The notes beneath the pieces are model-generated. The model was given only the letters and a program-made list of their open reading frames with translations. It was not told the origin of the DNA and did no database searches. From Chloroflexota bacterium (lineage in GTDB: Bacteria; Chloroflexota; Anaerolineae; Anaerolineales; Anaerolineaceae), in assembly GCA_029265085.1 (NCBI GenBank), contig JAJUJY010000021.1, forward strand, positions 1-41,556: a DNA stretch of 41,556 bases, written 5' to 3'. How positions within the stretch are numbered: position 1 is the stretch's first letter; each line of letters begins with the position of its first letter. Position numbers and translations under genes: made by a program. This document shows positions 1 through 7,567 of the stretch, one piece after another.

Positions 1-235
1 CAGCCAGAAAATTCAGCCTATGGTAAGGTTGGCTGGCGGATTTGTGACTGCTTAACACCTTCCCCGGCCATTCAGCCAGTTCAAACACCAGTTTAGTCAC
101 TGCCGGATCCTCAATCGCCTGCTTTTTTAAGCGGATGAGATCAGCCTGGTCTTCCGCCTCATGCAGCAAATCGACCCGTGCCCGGTATTGAATCCAGGCT
201 GGTCCAGAAAGAAGCCAATCCATTGATTTATTCAT
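1..235 (-). CDS. hypothetical protein, N-terminal part only (cut by window edge)
   Basis: An open frame runs from an ATG at 235 to the left edge without a stop, so about 78 N-terminal residues are visible. It begins MNKSMDWLLSGPAWIQYRAR and contains LVFELAEWPGKVLSSHKSAS. The ATG has a good ribosome binding site (GGTGAGGA) a few bases upstream. It starts 10 bases after the stop of the membrane-protein gene 246-653 on the same strand, so the two are probably co-transcribed. I associate this N-terminus with a conserved uncharacterised family in Anaerolineae-type genomes, but I cannot name a function from this fragment. Confidence 0.7.
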   Translation of the reverse strand, partial: MNKSMDWLLSGPAWIQYRARVDLLHEAEDQADLIRLKKQAIEDPAVTKLVFELAEWPGKVLSSHKSASQPYHRLNFLA

Positions 236-245
236 CCTCACCTGT

Positions 246-653
246 TCAGGGTTTTAATGTTAGCCCATATAACAAACCTAAAACTAGCATCTCAATCAAT
301 CCAGCAGCCAGGGAATATTCCATAGTCTCCAGTGGAACCGTAAACATGATCCATTTGGAAAGCGCATCCATCGCCACCCGGAAAAACCAGGCGATCAGTC
401 CAAAACTGATTCCTTTGACCCAACCTGTTTCTCCCGGCAGTGCTGTATAAAGCAGCAAGAAAATCACCGCCATTCCAAAACCATACAGCACATCAATCAG
501 GATGGCTGCTGGCAAATTGATCGACTTACGCGCAATCGGCTGGTAAACCGCGAACAAACGCACAGCCAATGGGTTGGCATTGATCAATCCATCCAGAATG
601 GCAAACAATACACCACTGGCAATACCAATCGCGACAAACCGGATCATATCCAC
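246..653 (-). CDS. small integral membrane protein, four predicted TM segments
   Basis: The protein has 135 residues. Hydrophobic segments lie at about residues 5-25, 48-68, 80-98 and 110-132, with short polar loops, so it is almost entirely membrane-embedded. The ATG at 653 is preceded by a strong GGGGAGGTGG ribosome binding site, which supports the start. No catalytic motif or named domain is recognisable. It is the first gene of a two-gene minus-strand unit with the truncated gene ending at 235, and is divergent from the gene that begins at 761. Function unknown. Confidence 0.75.
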   Translation of the reverse strand: MDMIRFVAIGIASGVLFAILDGLINANPLAVRLFAVYQPIARKSINLPAAILIDVLYGFGMAVIFLLLYTALPGETGWVKGISFGLIAWFFRVAMDALSKWIMFTVPLETMEYSLAAGLIEMLVLGLLYGLTLKP

Positions 654-760
654 CTCCCCGCCTTTTGACTGGCGACCTATAATTAGAATAGCACACCAGC
701 AAGGATTTCATACCATCCTTTTTGAAACCCGATGCTCAAAAAGGAATATTGGACACATCT

Positions 761-1525
761 ATGCTATTTGCTCAAGAATTTTTTGGTCTCAACTTACACT
801 TTGCCAGGAAAATTTCCGATTGCACCGGCATAAATTACCCGGAAGCGTTGTTAAAATATACCCACCTGTACTTGAGCCTGGGACTAGATCGCGATTTCAA
901 TTTAGATCAACCAATCTGGCAAGAATTTCTTCAGGGAATTCACGCGTCAGCCGATCCAGTCAACTATACGCACAAATTTTATCTACACCGACAACGATTC
1001 CTTCCTCAAAAATCCACTGCAAACAACTTCGGGTGTTTCTCTTATGCCATCTGGCCGGGTAACCGCATACGTATTCACTTCCGCAACGCAGAACCAGCCC
1101 CAATCTCACCGCTCAGCTCCAGCCGCCAATCCGTCCGCCTGGTTGAGCTAAGCGCCATGTTCGAGGATATTTTCCATTGGGTATCTCCTCCTGCAACCGC
1201 GGTTGGCGGTTCCTGGTTATACCATCTAGAATCCTACCGCCGGTTATTTCCACCCGAATTTCTTAGGACAGCCAAACCCAGTTACGAAGACTACCCATAC
1301 CTGGCTTTATGGGGACAATTTTTGGATCGTAATGGAGGAGTTCGTTCAACAACAGCCAATCATTTCCGCCAAAATCTCGACAGGCAAATGACATTACAAG
1401 GCATTTTGGATAGTTTTCCATATCCAGTTTTACGCCTGGAATCAGATATTACAGAATTCTTCCACTTTTATGGTATTTATAAAAAATCGGGCAGCCGATG
1501 GCTGCCCGATATCTTAGGCGGCTAA
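761..1525 (+). CDS. conserved hypothetical protein
   Basis: The protein has 254 residues from the ATG at 761. The frame is also open to TTG codons at 749 and 722; the TTG at 749 has an AAGGA four bases upstream, so the true start is uncertain by up to 13 residues. It is soluble, with no TM segment or signal peptide. Conserved-looking blocks are FGCFSYAIWPGNRIRIHFRN near residue 90 and a C-terminal part rich in aromatic residues. I do not recognise a domain. The last dozen codons run through the intrinsic terminator of the opposing ABC-F gene, and the stop lies 12 bases inside that gene's 3' end, so the two genes converge and overlap. Confidence 0.7.
   Translation: MLFAQEFFGLNLHFARKISDCTGINYPEALLKYTHLYLSLGLDRDFNLDQPIWQEFLQGIHASADPVNYTHKFYLHRQRFLPQKSTANNFGCFSYAIWPGNRIRIHFRNAEPAPISPLSSSRQSVRLVELSAMFEDIFHWVSPPATAVGGSWLYHLESYRRLFPPEFLRTAKPSYEDYPYLALWGQFLDRNGGVRSTTANHFRQNLDRQMTLQGILDSFPYPVLRLESDITEFFHFYGIYKKSGSRWLPDILGG
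1480..1510 (-). terminator. intrinsic terminator of the ABC-F gene
   Basis: A perfect 11-bp stem (1486-1496 with 1500-1510, loop of 3) is followed on the minus strand by a T-run at 1486-1480. It lies 4 bases past the ABC-F stop codon and within the coding end of the convergent gene. Confidence 0.9.
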
Positions 1526-3502
1526 TTTGCCCCATTCGTTCATCAATTCTTCCAAAACTGCTTCCACATGGGCAACTTTCGAACCGATTTCTTGAACCTG
1601 GGCAATCGCCTGTTTTTCACTGGCTTTCTGAAGATCGCGGTAAAGGTGCTTCAAATCCGTCTCATGCTCGCGAATGCGGGTTTCCAGCCGTTCTAACGCC
1701 TCTGCTTTCTTCTTTGCCTCGCGGCCATCTACTTTAAAGAGCGGTTTTCCAGGCAGTATCGTTGTTCGAGATGCAGCAGAAAATGAAGCCGCTGCCTGCC
1801 GTAACGTATATTCACGATAAGTCCCGTGGAAAATCACCATCCGGCCATCACGCAGCTCCCAAATTTGGGTAGCGAGCCTTTCAATTAAGTAGCGGTCATG
1901 CGAAACCAGCAAAATCGTTCCACTGAAATTCTCCAGAACCTCCTGCAGCGACTCGCGAGCAGGAATATCCAGGTGGTTGGTCGGTTCATCAAGCACCAGG
2001 AAGTTTGCCTCGTCGAGAGCCAGGATTGCCAGTGCCAAGCGGGCACGCTCGCCGCCGCTCAAAGCATTGACTGGCTTAAACACATCGTCGCCCCGAAAGA
2101 GGTAAGCCGCCAGGTGACTGCGCGCGCGTTCCTGATCCATCTCTTTTCGTAAAAGCAGTTCGTCCAACACCGGCCGGTTTGAATTTAGTCCATCATGGGC
2201 TTGCGCAAAATAACCGATCTTCAAACTTGCGCCAAGCTGCACTTCTCCCTCCAGCGGCTCATGCTGACCAAGCAGTGTTTTGAGGAAGGTTGTCTTGCCG
2301 CTGCCGTTGGGACCAATCAAGGCTGCACACTCACCCCGGCGCAACTCCAACTCCTTAATAGAGAACAAAGGATTTCCCGGATAGCCTGCCGTAAGGTTTT
2401 TTGCGCGCAAAATGATCGTCCCGCTCAAATGATTGTTTGCAATCCGCGGACGAATTTGCGGCGGGCGCGCGTTGGGCATTGAAATAGCATTCACCTGGCG
2501 AACGGCCTCTATCACATCCAGCGGGCGGTCCGCATTCAAGCCGTACTCGCTCCACTGCTTTCCGGAGCGCAAAGACAGAACGCCAAAATTCTGCACAATC
2601 GCCAATTCGCGGCTTACCTTTTTCAACAAGCCCAATGCGCGTGCATGGGTGCTGGCACGTACCCAGTTGCGCTGAATAAAATCCACATCATTTTGTAAGC
2701 GCGCTTTTTCTTCCTCGTACACCCGCTGGTAATATTCCCAGCGTTCCTGGCGCTGCAAAACATAACTGGAATAGGTTCCAGGATAGATTTCGATGCCGGT
2801 TGGGGTCATTTCCCATATGGTGTTGACCACATTATCTAAAAAATAACGGTCATGGGAAACAATCAAAACAGCCCCGCCCCATTCACGTAATGTGCGCTCC
2901 AACCATTCCACAGCTTCTAAATCAAGGTGGTTGGTCGGTTCATCCAACATCAACAAATCGGGCTGTTCCAAAAGCAAACGGGCCAACAACGCACGAGTTT
3001 TTTGGCCGCCGCTCAGATGATTCAACGGCATTTGCCAGGTGTCTTTGCCTAAGCCAAGCCCCTGCAAAGTCTGCTGGATTTTCAGCTCATACTCGTAACC
3101 ACCTGCCTGTTCAAATTCCAGCTGCTTTTGACCATATTCTTCCAACATGGCATCATCAAAATCCGAAGCCATTTTTTCTTCCAGGTCATGTAAGCGTTGC
3201 TGCTGTGCAACCAGACCGGAAAAGACAGTCAGCATTTCCGCGTAAACTGAGTTGGAACGGTCAGCAAAGGCATCCACCGCCTCCTGCCGCAAATAACCCA
3301 TTCTGCGATTACGCGCAAAGTGAATTTTTCCCTCAGTAGGTGGGCTGATACCAGCCAGAATTAATAACAACGAAGTCTTACCGACTCCATTGGGTCCAAT
3401 CAAACCAATCTTGCTATCATTTGCAACGCTCAGCGAAACTCCCCGAAACAGGTCGAAAGCGCCAAACGACAGGCCAATATTTTCAGCATATAACAGAGAC
3501 AT
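1514..3502 (-). CDS. ABC-F family ATPase (ribosome-associated, possible antibiotic-resistance type)
   Basis: ABC-F proteins have two ABC domains, no membrane domain, and bind the ribosomal E site to rescue stalled or drug-bound ribosomes. The protein has 662 residues. Walker A is GPNGVGKT at about 36-43 and GPNGSGKT near 397. Signatures are LSGGQ (163) and LSGGE, and both domains have Walker B LDEPTNHLD and the SHDRY switch. The interdomain linker, which reaches towards the P-site tRNA and peptidyl transferase centre, is long (about 245-360). A basic, probably coiled-coil tail fills the last 80 residues. The start was chosen at 3502 because TGGAGGA lies 7 bases upstream; the in-frame ATG seven codons earlier would put that site inside the gene. 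A long linker plus an attenuator-like leader resembles drug-inducible resistance ABC-Fs, but a housekeeping Uup/EttA-like role is possible. Confidence 0.92.
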   Translation of the reverse strand: MSLLYAENIGLSFGAFDLFRGVSLSVANDSKIGLIGPNGVGKTSLLLILAGISPPTEGKIHFARNRRMGYLRQEAVDAFADRSNSVYAEMLTVFSGLVAQQQRLHDLEEKMASDFDDAMLEEYGQKQLEFEQAGGYEYELKIQQTLQGLGLGKDTWQMPLNHLSGGQKTRALLARLLLEQPDLLMLDEPTNHLDLEAVEWLERTLREWGGAVLIVSHDRYFLDNVVNTIWEMTPTGIEIYPGTYSSYVLQRQERWEYYQRVYEEEKARLQNDVDFIQRNWVRASTHARALGLLKKVSRELAIVQNFGVLSLRSGKQWSEYGLNADRPLDVIEAVRQVNAISMPNARPPQIRPRIANNHLSGTIILRAKNLTAGYPGNPLFSIKELELRRGECAALIGPNGSGKTTFLKTLLGQHEPLEGEVQLGASLKIGYFAQAHDGLNSNRPVLDELLLRKEMDQERARSHLAAYLFRGDDVFKPVNALSGGERARLALAILALDEANFLVLDEPTNHLDIPARESLQEVLENFSGTILLVSHDRYLIERLATQIWELRDGRMVIFHGTYREYTLRQAAASFSAASRTTILPGKPLFKVDGREAKKKAEALERLETRIREHETDLKHLYRDLQKASEKQAIAQVQEIGSKVAHVEAVLEELMNEWGKLAA

Positions 3503-3522
3503 AAACAATTCCTCCAAAAACA

Positions 3523-3607
3523 TCCATTCAAGTTAGCGGGTAAAAATCAATCCTCCGCATGGCTTTCCCACGGACCTATAGCGTTACCTGTGTCTCCCTT
3601 GAATGGA
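3523..3607 (-). repeat. long-range inverted repeat in the ABC-F leader
   Basis: A perfect 10-bp inverted repeat (3523-3532 and 3598-3607) encloses about 65 bases. Its downstream arm lies just before the GGAGGA ribosome binding site of the ABC-F gene, and its upstream arm lies just after the attenuator T-rich tract. It could organise the read-through transcript. Confidence 0.45.
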
Positions 3608-3680
3608 AAACGGAAGGAAATGAAACGGCCGCGGGCATAGGCGCGCCGCGGCCGGATATACTGCGTATATCTTTCCGGTC
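3608..3680 (-). promoter_or_regulatory. candidate transcription attenuator (terminator and competing hairpin)
   Basis: Reading the minus strand, the leader-peptide stop codon (3681-3679) is followed by a hairpin with a GATATAC/GTATATC core closed by CCG/CGG (about 3652-3678). It is then followed by a 9-bp all-GC stem (3646-3654 with 3626-3634, loop of 11) and a U-rich tract, TTTCATTTCCTTCC, at 3625-3612. The two hairpins share 3652-3654, so they should be mutually exclusive. That is the standard antiterminator/terminator arrangement for ribosome-mediated attenuation. The folds were read by eye. Confidence 0.6.
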
Positions 3681-3756
3681 AGCAGGCGCACTGCGACAAG
3701 GCAAACGGTAAACCGCCGCCTCTTACGCATAAATTGCCTACAACCGGAACACTCAT
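3679..3756 (-). CDS. candidate leader peptide of the ABC-F gene (25 aa)
   Basis: The short frame encodes MSVPVVGNLCVRGGGLPF followed by ALSQCAC and a TGA. It starts 10-20 bases from the predicted transcription start. A GGAG at 3773-3770 serves a three-codon frame (M-K-P-stop) whose TGA overlaps this ATG as ATGA, suggesting coupled translation. The stop abuts the candidate antiterminator hairpin, as expected if a drug-stalled ribosome on this peptide releases the terminator. The Cys- and Gly-rich sequence does not look like a normal protein N-terminus. The frame and position are seen in the sequence; the regulatory role is inferred. Confidence 0.55.
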   Translation of the reverse strand: MSVPVVGNLCVRGGGLPFALSQCAC

Positions 3757-3780
3757 GGTTTCATTTAATCTCCGAGAAAA

Positions 3781-3809
3781 AGTGTATCAAAAAAATACTT
3801 TAGCGTCAA
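3781..3809 (-). promoter_or_regulatory. promoter of the ABC-F leader transcript
   Basis: On the minus strand, -35 TTGACG (3809-3804), a 17-bp spacer and -10 TACACT (3786-3781). Initiation would be near 3774, giving a leader of about 270 nt before the ABC-F start codon. Confidence 0.8.
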
Positions 3810-3849
3810 GTAATTTTTTTGGAAAATCCTCAATTCTTGTGAAAATTGA

Positions 3850-4572
3850 TTAAACGAGTTCAAGGCAGGAGATGTATCCAGCCGGTAGAACCTCACTACA
3901 CCGCAGTTTTTGATAGATTTTCACGATTGTTTGAGCTGATTCTTCCACAAAAGCATCCATCTGCCCTTTGGACAAATAAATATAAGGCCGGTTCAACATA
4001 TCAAGCACAGTTTGCTCATTGCTCTGGTAATAGTCTTTGATGTACGCAATCCGCTGCTGCACCGCCTCAACCGGCAAGAAATCCAGGTCAGTCCGCTGGT
4101 AAGAACAGTTCAAAAACACTCGCCAAAAGATACATCCCAGGTGGCTCCGCACGTACTGGTGATCGAGTCCATACCAATCTTTCTTCACTTCCCAAATAAA
4201 ATCTTTGTCAGCGGCAAATTCCTGCTGATAGCGCTTTTGAGTTGGTTTACCAATCTTTTCCATCCAGAGATTGTCTGTGATCAAATGGAATAGGTAGCCT
4301 AACCGAAACGAATAAAGTTCCATTGAAACGAATTCGTTCTTTAATGGTACAAGCCATTCCCGATAGTAGTTCAAATCAGCAATACGATATCGAGAGTGAT
4401 CATCAATGTGGAAATGGGTAATCTTCGGGGGTGGAGTAAAGTTTTCCCATTTTTCATCTGGTATGCCCGAATCCGGGGCAATGTTACCTACCGCAAATAA
4501 CGGCTCATCCAAGCCGTCTATTTGATGCAGCAATATCTCCGCGATGCGTAGATGAACGATCCAAGAAGCCAT
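3850..4572 (-). CDS. zinc-dependent phospholipase C-like family protein
   Basis: The protein has 240 residues. It begins MASWIVHLRIAE, followed by GNIAPDSGIPDEKW (about 29-42), a THFH motif near 53, and LGYLFHLITDNLW (near 92-104). This is the W-x-x-H / GN-x-APDS / H-x3-D pattern of the Zn_dep_PLPC family in Firmicutes- and Chloroflexota-type genomes. His and Asp in these motifs would bind zinc. No signal peptide is present, so it is probably cytoplasmic and its substrate is unknown. The ribosome binding site is weak. It is 60 bases downstream of the HD-GYP gene on the same strand and could be the last gene of that unit, or stand alone. Confidence 0.8.
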   Translation of the reverse strand: MASWIVHLRIAEILLHQIDGLDEPLFAVGNIAPDSGIPDEKWENFTPPPKITHFHIDDHSRYRIADLNYYREWLVPLKNEFVSMELYSFRLGYLFHLITDNLWMEKIGKPTQKRYQQEFAADKDFIWEVKKDWYGLDHQYVRSHLGCIFWRVFLNCSYQRTDLDFLPVEAVQQRIAYIKDYYQSNEQTVLDMLNRPYIYLSKGQMDAFVEESAQTIVKIYQKLRCSEVLPAGYISCLELV

Positions 4573-4632
4573 GAAACCAATTGTACCTGGTTCTGGAAAT
4601 CGAGATGGTCCTGGTGCAGGTTTTTTGTTAGA

Positions 4633-6198
4633 CTAAAATTCTTGCTGCACCGGTACTATTTCTAAGACTTTAAAAAACACCTCAACCAATTCCGGATCAA
4701 ATTGTTTGCCGGCTTGTTCGCGAATGTAGCGGTACACTTTATCCGGCGGCCAGCCAGACCGGTACGGCCGGTCTGAAAGCAGCGCATCCCAAACATCCAC
4801 AATCGCAAATATTCTTGCCGCCAGAGGAATTTCTCGCCCGCGCAATCCACGTGGATATCCGCTGCCATCCCAATGCTCATGATGGGCATATGGAATATCC
4901 AAAACAGGCCGCAAAAAAGCAATCGGCTCAAGCATTTTATATGCATACACCGGATGCTGGCGCATGACCTTCCATTCTTCTTCATCAAGTGGGCCTGGTT
5001 TCAATAAGATAGCATCCGGAACCCCCATTTTCCCAATATCATGCAGCAGCGCCCCTCGCCGGAAATTCACCAACATCTCACCAGAAACGCCCATCGCCAT
5101 TGCAATTTTTTCTGTCATCTCCACAACCCGGCGGGTATGTAAAGCAGTTTCTTTTTCCCGTAATTCCAATGCCAATGCCCAACCTTCCAAGGTTGCTTCA
5201 TATGCCATTTGAAGTTGAAAATTGGTGGCGCGCAATCCACTCACCAATTCCACACTATTAATTGCAATCGCCGTTTGAGTTGCCAGAGAAATCAAAAAGG
5301 CCAGCGCATCCGGCGAAATATCCCGCTGCTCTTTATAAAAGACCTCAAAAAAGCCGACGGGTTCCTCTTTCATAAATAACGGGACACCCACATCGGTTTC
5401 AACGCGGTCCAATTCCCCCATTTCCTGGCTGCAAAAACGACTGCGAATATTCTGCGCCCCATCCAACCACACCCATTGATCCTGCCCCATGGTGCGCGTA
5501 TCAAGGCAATTGACGAACGGCTCTGGCCGTTCCAACCCCAGCCAGGCTAGTACCCGGTATGATTTGGTTTGAGGTTCAAATCGGCTAATCATAACAGCAT
5601 CCACGCCCAGATTCATGCGGGTCAGATCAATAACCGTATCCAGAATTTGGCCGATTTCGTGGTAATTGGTAATTTCCAGATCGATCTGATGCAGCGCAGA
5701 GATGCGGTTAAATTGGCGTTCTATTTCTTTTTGAGCCTTGATGCGTTCACTGATTTCACGGGCTACGATCACGACATAATCTTCACCGCTAAATGAAAGT
5801 CGAGAGGCCGCAATTTCTAATGGGATCTCCTTACCATAAGCACTGCGTGCCCAAACCATGAAGCGTTCTTTCTTGCCGTCCACCAGATTATCATTGGTGA
5901 TCAGGATGCGCGTTTTTTCCGCATCCAATGGGGACAGAAAATCAAAAATAGACATTTTCAACAGGTCATCCATCGGGTAACCTGTCAACCCAGCCAGGGA
6001 TGCAGTCGCATCGCGTATTAATCCGGATGGTACTTCAACGGTAAAAATCGGATCGTCACTGTGGTCCAGTAATGTATGAAAACGCTCCAGATCCTGCAGT
6101 CTTTGTTGCAGTTCCGGATAATAGCTTTTCCGAACCGATGTCTCCCCCAGGCCTATGATTCGCTGCAGAAGGTCGTCCTGGTCCGAGTTATATGGCAT
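4633..6198 (-). CDS. PAS-GAF-HD-GYP protein, putative cyclic-di-GMP phosphodiesterase
   Basis: The protein has 521 residues. Order: short N-terminal helix, PAS domain (about 40-155), GAF domain (165-320), linker helix, and HD-GYP domain (330-510). HD-GYP residues are intact: H354, HD at 386-387, H415, HH at 439-440, GSGYP at 445-449 and the D of VDVWDAL. The domain is therefore expected to hydrolyse c-di-GMP. PAS and GAF should sense a small ligand, redox state or another signal. There is no receiver domain or TM segment. The ATG overlaps the last 11 bases of the alcohol dehydrogenase gene, so translation is probably coupled, and a GAGG lies upstream of the start. This puts second-messenger turnover in the same transcript as the glycyl radical cluster. 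Confidence 0.88.
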   Translation of the reverse strand: MPYNSDQDDLLQRIIGLGETSVRKSYYPELQQRLQDLERFHTLLDHSDDPIFTVEVPSGLIRDATASLAGLTGYPMDDLLKMSIFDFLSPLDAEKTRILITNDNLVDGKKERFMVWARSAYGKEIPLEIAASRLSFSGEDYVVIVAREISERIKAQKEIERQFNRISALHQIDLEITNYHEIGQILDTVIDLTRMNLGVDAVMISRFEPQTKSYRVLAWLGLERPEPFVNCLDTRTMGQDQWVWLDGAQNIRSRFCSQEMGELDRVETDVGVPLFMKEEPVGFFEVFYKEQRDISPDALAFLISLATQTAIAINSVELVSGLRATNFQLQMAYEATLEGWALALELREKETALHTRRVVEMTEKIAMAMGVSGEMLVNFRRGALLHDIGKMGVPDAILLKPGPLDEEEWKVMRQHPVYAYKMLEPIAFLRPVLDIPYAHHEHWDGSGYPRGLRGREIPLAARIFAIVDVWDALLSDRPYRSGWPPDKVYRYIREQAGKQFDPELVEVFFKVLEIVPVQQEF

Positions 6199-7348
6199 AT
6201 TCGTACATCCTCACCACTTCTTCTGGTGATAGCCGGCGTGGATTGGTTACCATGCAAGGATCATTGACAGCATTTTGAGCCAGATTTTGTAAAATGGAAG
6301 GATTGACGCCGCGCTTTTGCAACCCTGCGGGGATTCCTACTCGATCGCGCAAATCATGAATCGCTTTAACCAGCCCTTCTTTGCCCAGGTTCCGCTTGAA
6401 ACCAAGCTGCTCTAATACATCCCGGTAACGTTCTTCCGCAACCGGAAAATTAAAATCAATGACCGCGTCTAACAGCAGTGCGTTGCATTCTCCGTGAGGC
6501 AAATCTAGCAATCCGCCCAGGCTGTGCGCCATCGCATGAACTGCTCCCAGGCTGGCATTGGAAAAAGCCAGCCCGGCATACATGCTTGCCAGCATCATTT
6601 GGCTGCGATAATTCAGATCGGAAAGATTTTCAACAGCATGCGGTAAATTTTCACCGACCAGTCGGATTGCTTCCAGGGCATGCAGATCGGTAATTGGAGA
6701 ATTGGCAATTGAAACATACGCTTCAACGGCATGAGTTAATGCATCAATGCCGGTACAGGCAGTCAAGTAAGCATCCATTGTTGTTGTGGTAGCCGGATCA
6801 ATTAAAGCAACGTCAGGGACGACAGTCTTGCTAATGATCGCAAACTTCAAATGCCGGTTTAAATCATTAATGATTGCAAATTGTGATACATCGGCCGAAC
6901 TGCCAGCAGTTGTTGGAATACAAATTAATGGCGGGATTGGTGCAGGAACTTTATCGACCCCTTCAAATTCGAAGATTGGCCGTAAAGTAGTGGCGACAAT
7001 GCCAATCCCCTTGGCACAGTCCATCGGACTGCCCCCACCAACAGCCAGGATTAAATTACAACCATCCGCATGATACAGTTCAGCCCCAGCCTGAACCTGT
7101 TCTGCCAACGGGTTCGATTTGACACCTGAAAAAATAGAATACGGAATGAAAACTTCATTGAGACTGCCAATGATCTCTTTGACCCAACCAGCAGTCATCA
7201 CACCTGGGTCAGTCACAATCAAAACCCTACGCGCACCAAAATTACGAGCATACTGTCCGGCCAGAAAACGCGCTCCAACACCATAAATAAACTCGGGAGC
7301 AACAAATTTCCGTAAACCTGCTGCAGCGTTTTGGTTTTTCGACCCCAT
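6188..7348 (-). CDS. iron-containing alcohol dehydrogenase (group III, DhaT-like)
   Basis: NAD(P)-dependent reduction of an aldehyde to an alcohol, or the reverse. The protein has 386 residues from the ATG at 7348, which has AGGG seven bases upstream; an in-frame GTG two codons earlier is less likely. It shows the NAD-binding VGGGSPMDCAK motif, PTTAGSSAD, and the metal site of a D-x3-H pair (GIDALTHAVEAY), H in VHAMAHSLGG and H in LPHGE. All four metal ligands are present. It follows the HypD-type dehydratase by 219 bases and overlaps the HD-GYP gene. The natural substrate is unknown. In this cluster it might reduce the semialdehyde in equilibrium with pyrroline-5-carboxylate, or act on an unrelated aldehyde. 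Confidence 0.9.
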   Translation of the reverse strand: MGSKNQNAAAGLRKFVAPEFIYGVGARFLAGQYARNFGARRVLIVTDPGVMTAGWVKEIIGSLNEVFIPYSIFSGVKSNPLAEQVQAGAELYHADGCNLILAVGGGSPMDCAKGIGIVATTLRPIFEFEGVDKVPAPIPPLICIPTTAGSSADVSQFAIINDLNRHLKFAIISKTVVPDVALIDPATTTTMDAYLTACTGIDALTHAVEAYVSIANSPITDLHALEAIRLVGENLPHAVENLSDLNYRSQMMLASMYAGLAFSNASLGAVHAMAHSLGGLLDLPHGECNALLLDAVIDFNFPVAEERYRDVLEQLGFKRNLGKEGLVKAIHDLRDRVGIPAGLQKRGVNPSILQNLAQNAVNDPCMVTNPRRLSPEEVVRMYEYAI

Positions 7349-7378
7349 TTTCACACCCTATGAATATTTTTTTGTGGA

Positions 7379-7405
7379 TAAGAATTATTTATATTTTAAT
7401 TCTTA
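7379..7405. repeat. AT-rich inverted repeat upstream of the alcohol dehydrogenase
   Basis: TAAGAATT (7379-7386) and AATTCTTA (7398-7405) form a perfect 8-bp inverted repeat with an 11-base centre, 31-57 bases upstream of the dehydrogenase ATG. It could be an operator; no family is assigned. Confidence 0.35.
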
Positions 7406-7485
7406 TTGTTGATCCGTACTCATTTTTTTTATCCCAATTCCTTACAATTGATTATCAATATTTTATACCGGAATAATAGGAATAA

Positions 7486-7523
7486 ATATCGCTTTTCCTC
7501 ATTTCATTTTGTAAAAGCGATAT
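7486..7523. repeat. 11-bp inverted repeat between the dehydratase and dehydrogenase genes
   Basis: Perfect 11-bp arms at 7486-7496 and 7513-7523 with a 16-base loop, 45 bases past the dehydratase stop. The minus-strand flank is only moderately T-rich, so this may be a weak terminator, a processing site or an operator. The surrounding 7355-7567 holds no gene and is very AT-rich. Confidence 0.4.
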
Positions 7524-7567
7524 AGATTGTTTTTTAGTTTTTTGATCGTTTAAAAAACATCGGTAAT

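Noticed and set aside
4607..4626. Small CCTG-GTG-CAGG hairpin followed by six Ts on the plus strand
   Set aside because: A four-base stem is too short, and no plus-strand gene ends there.
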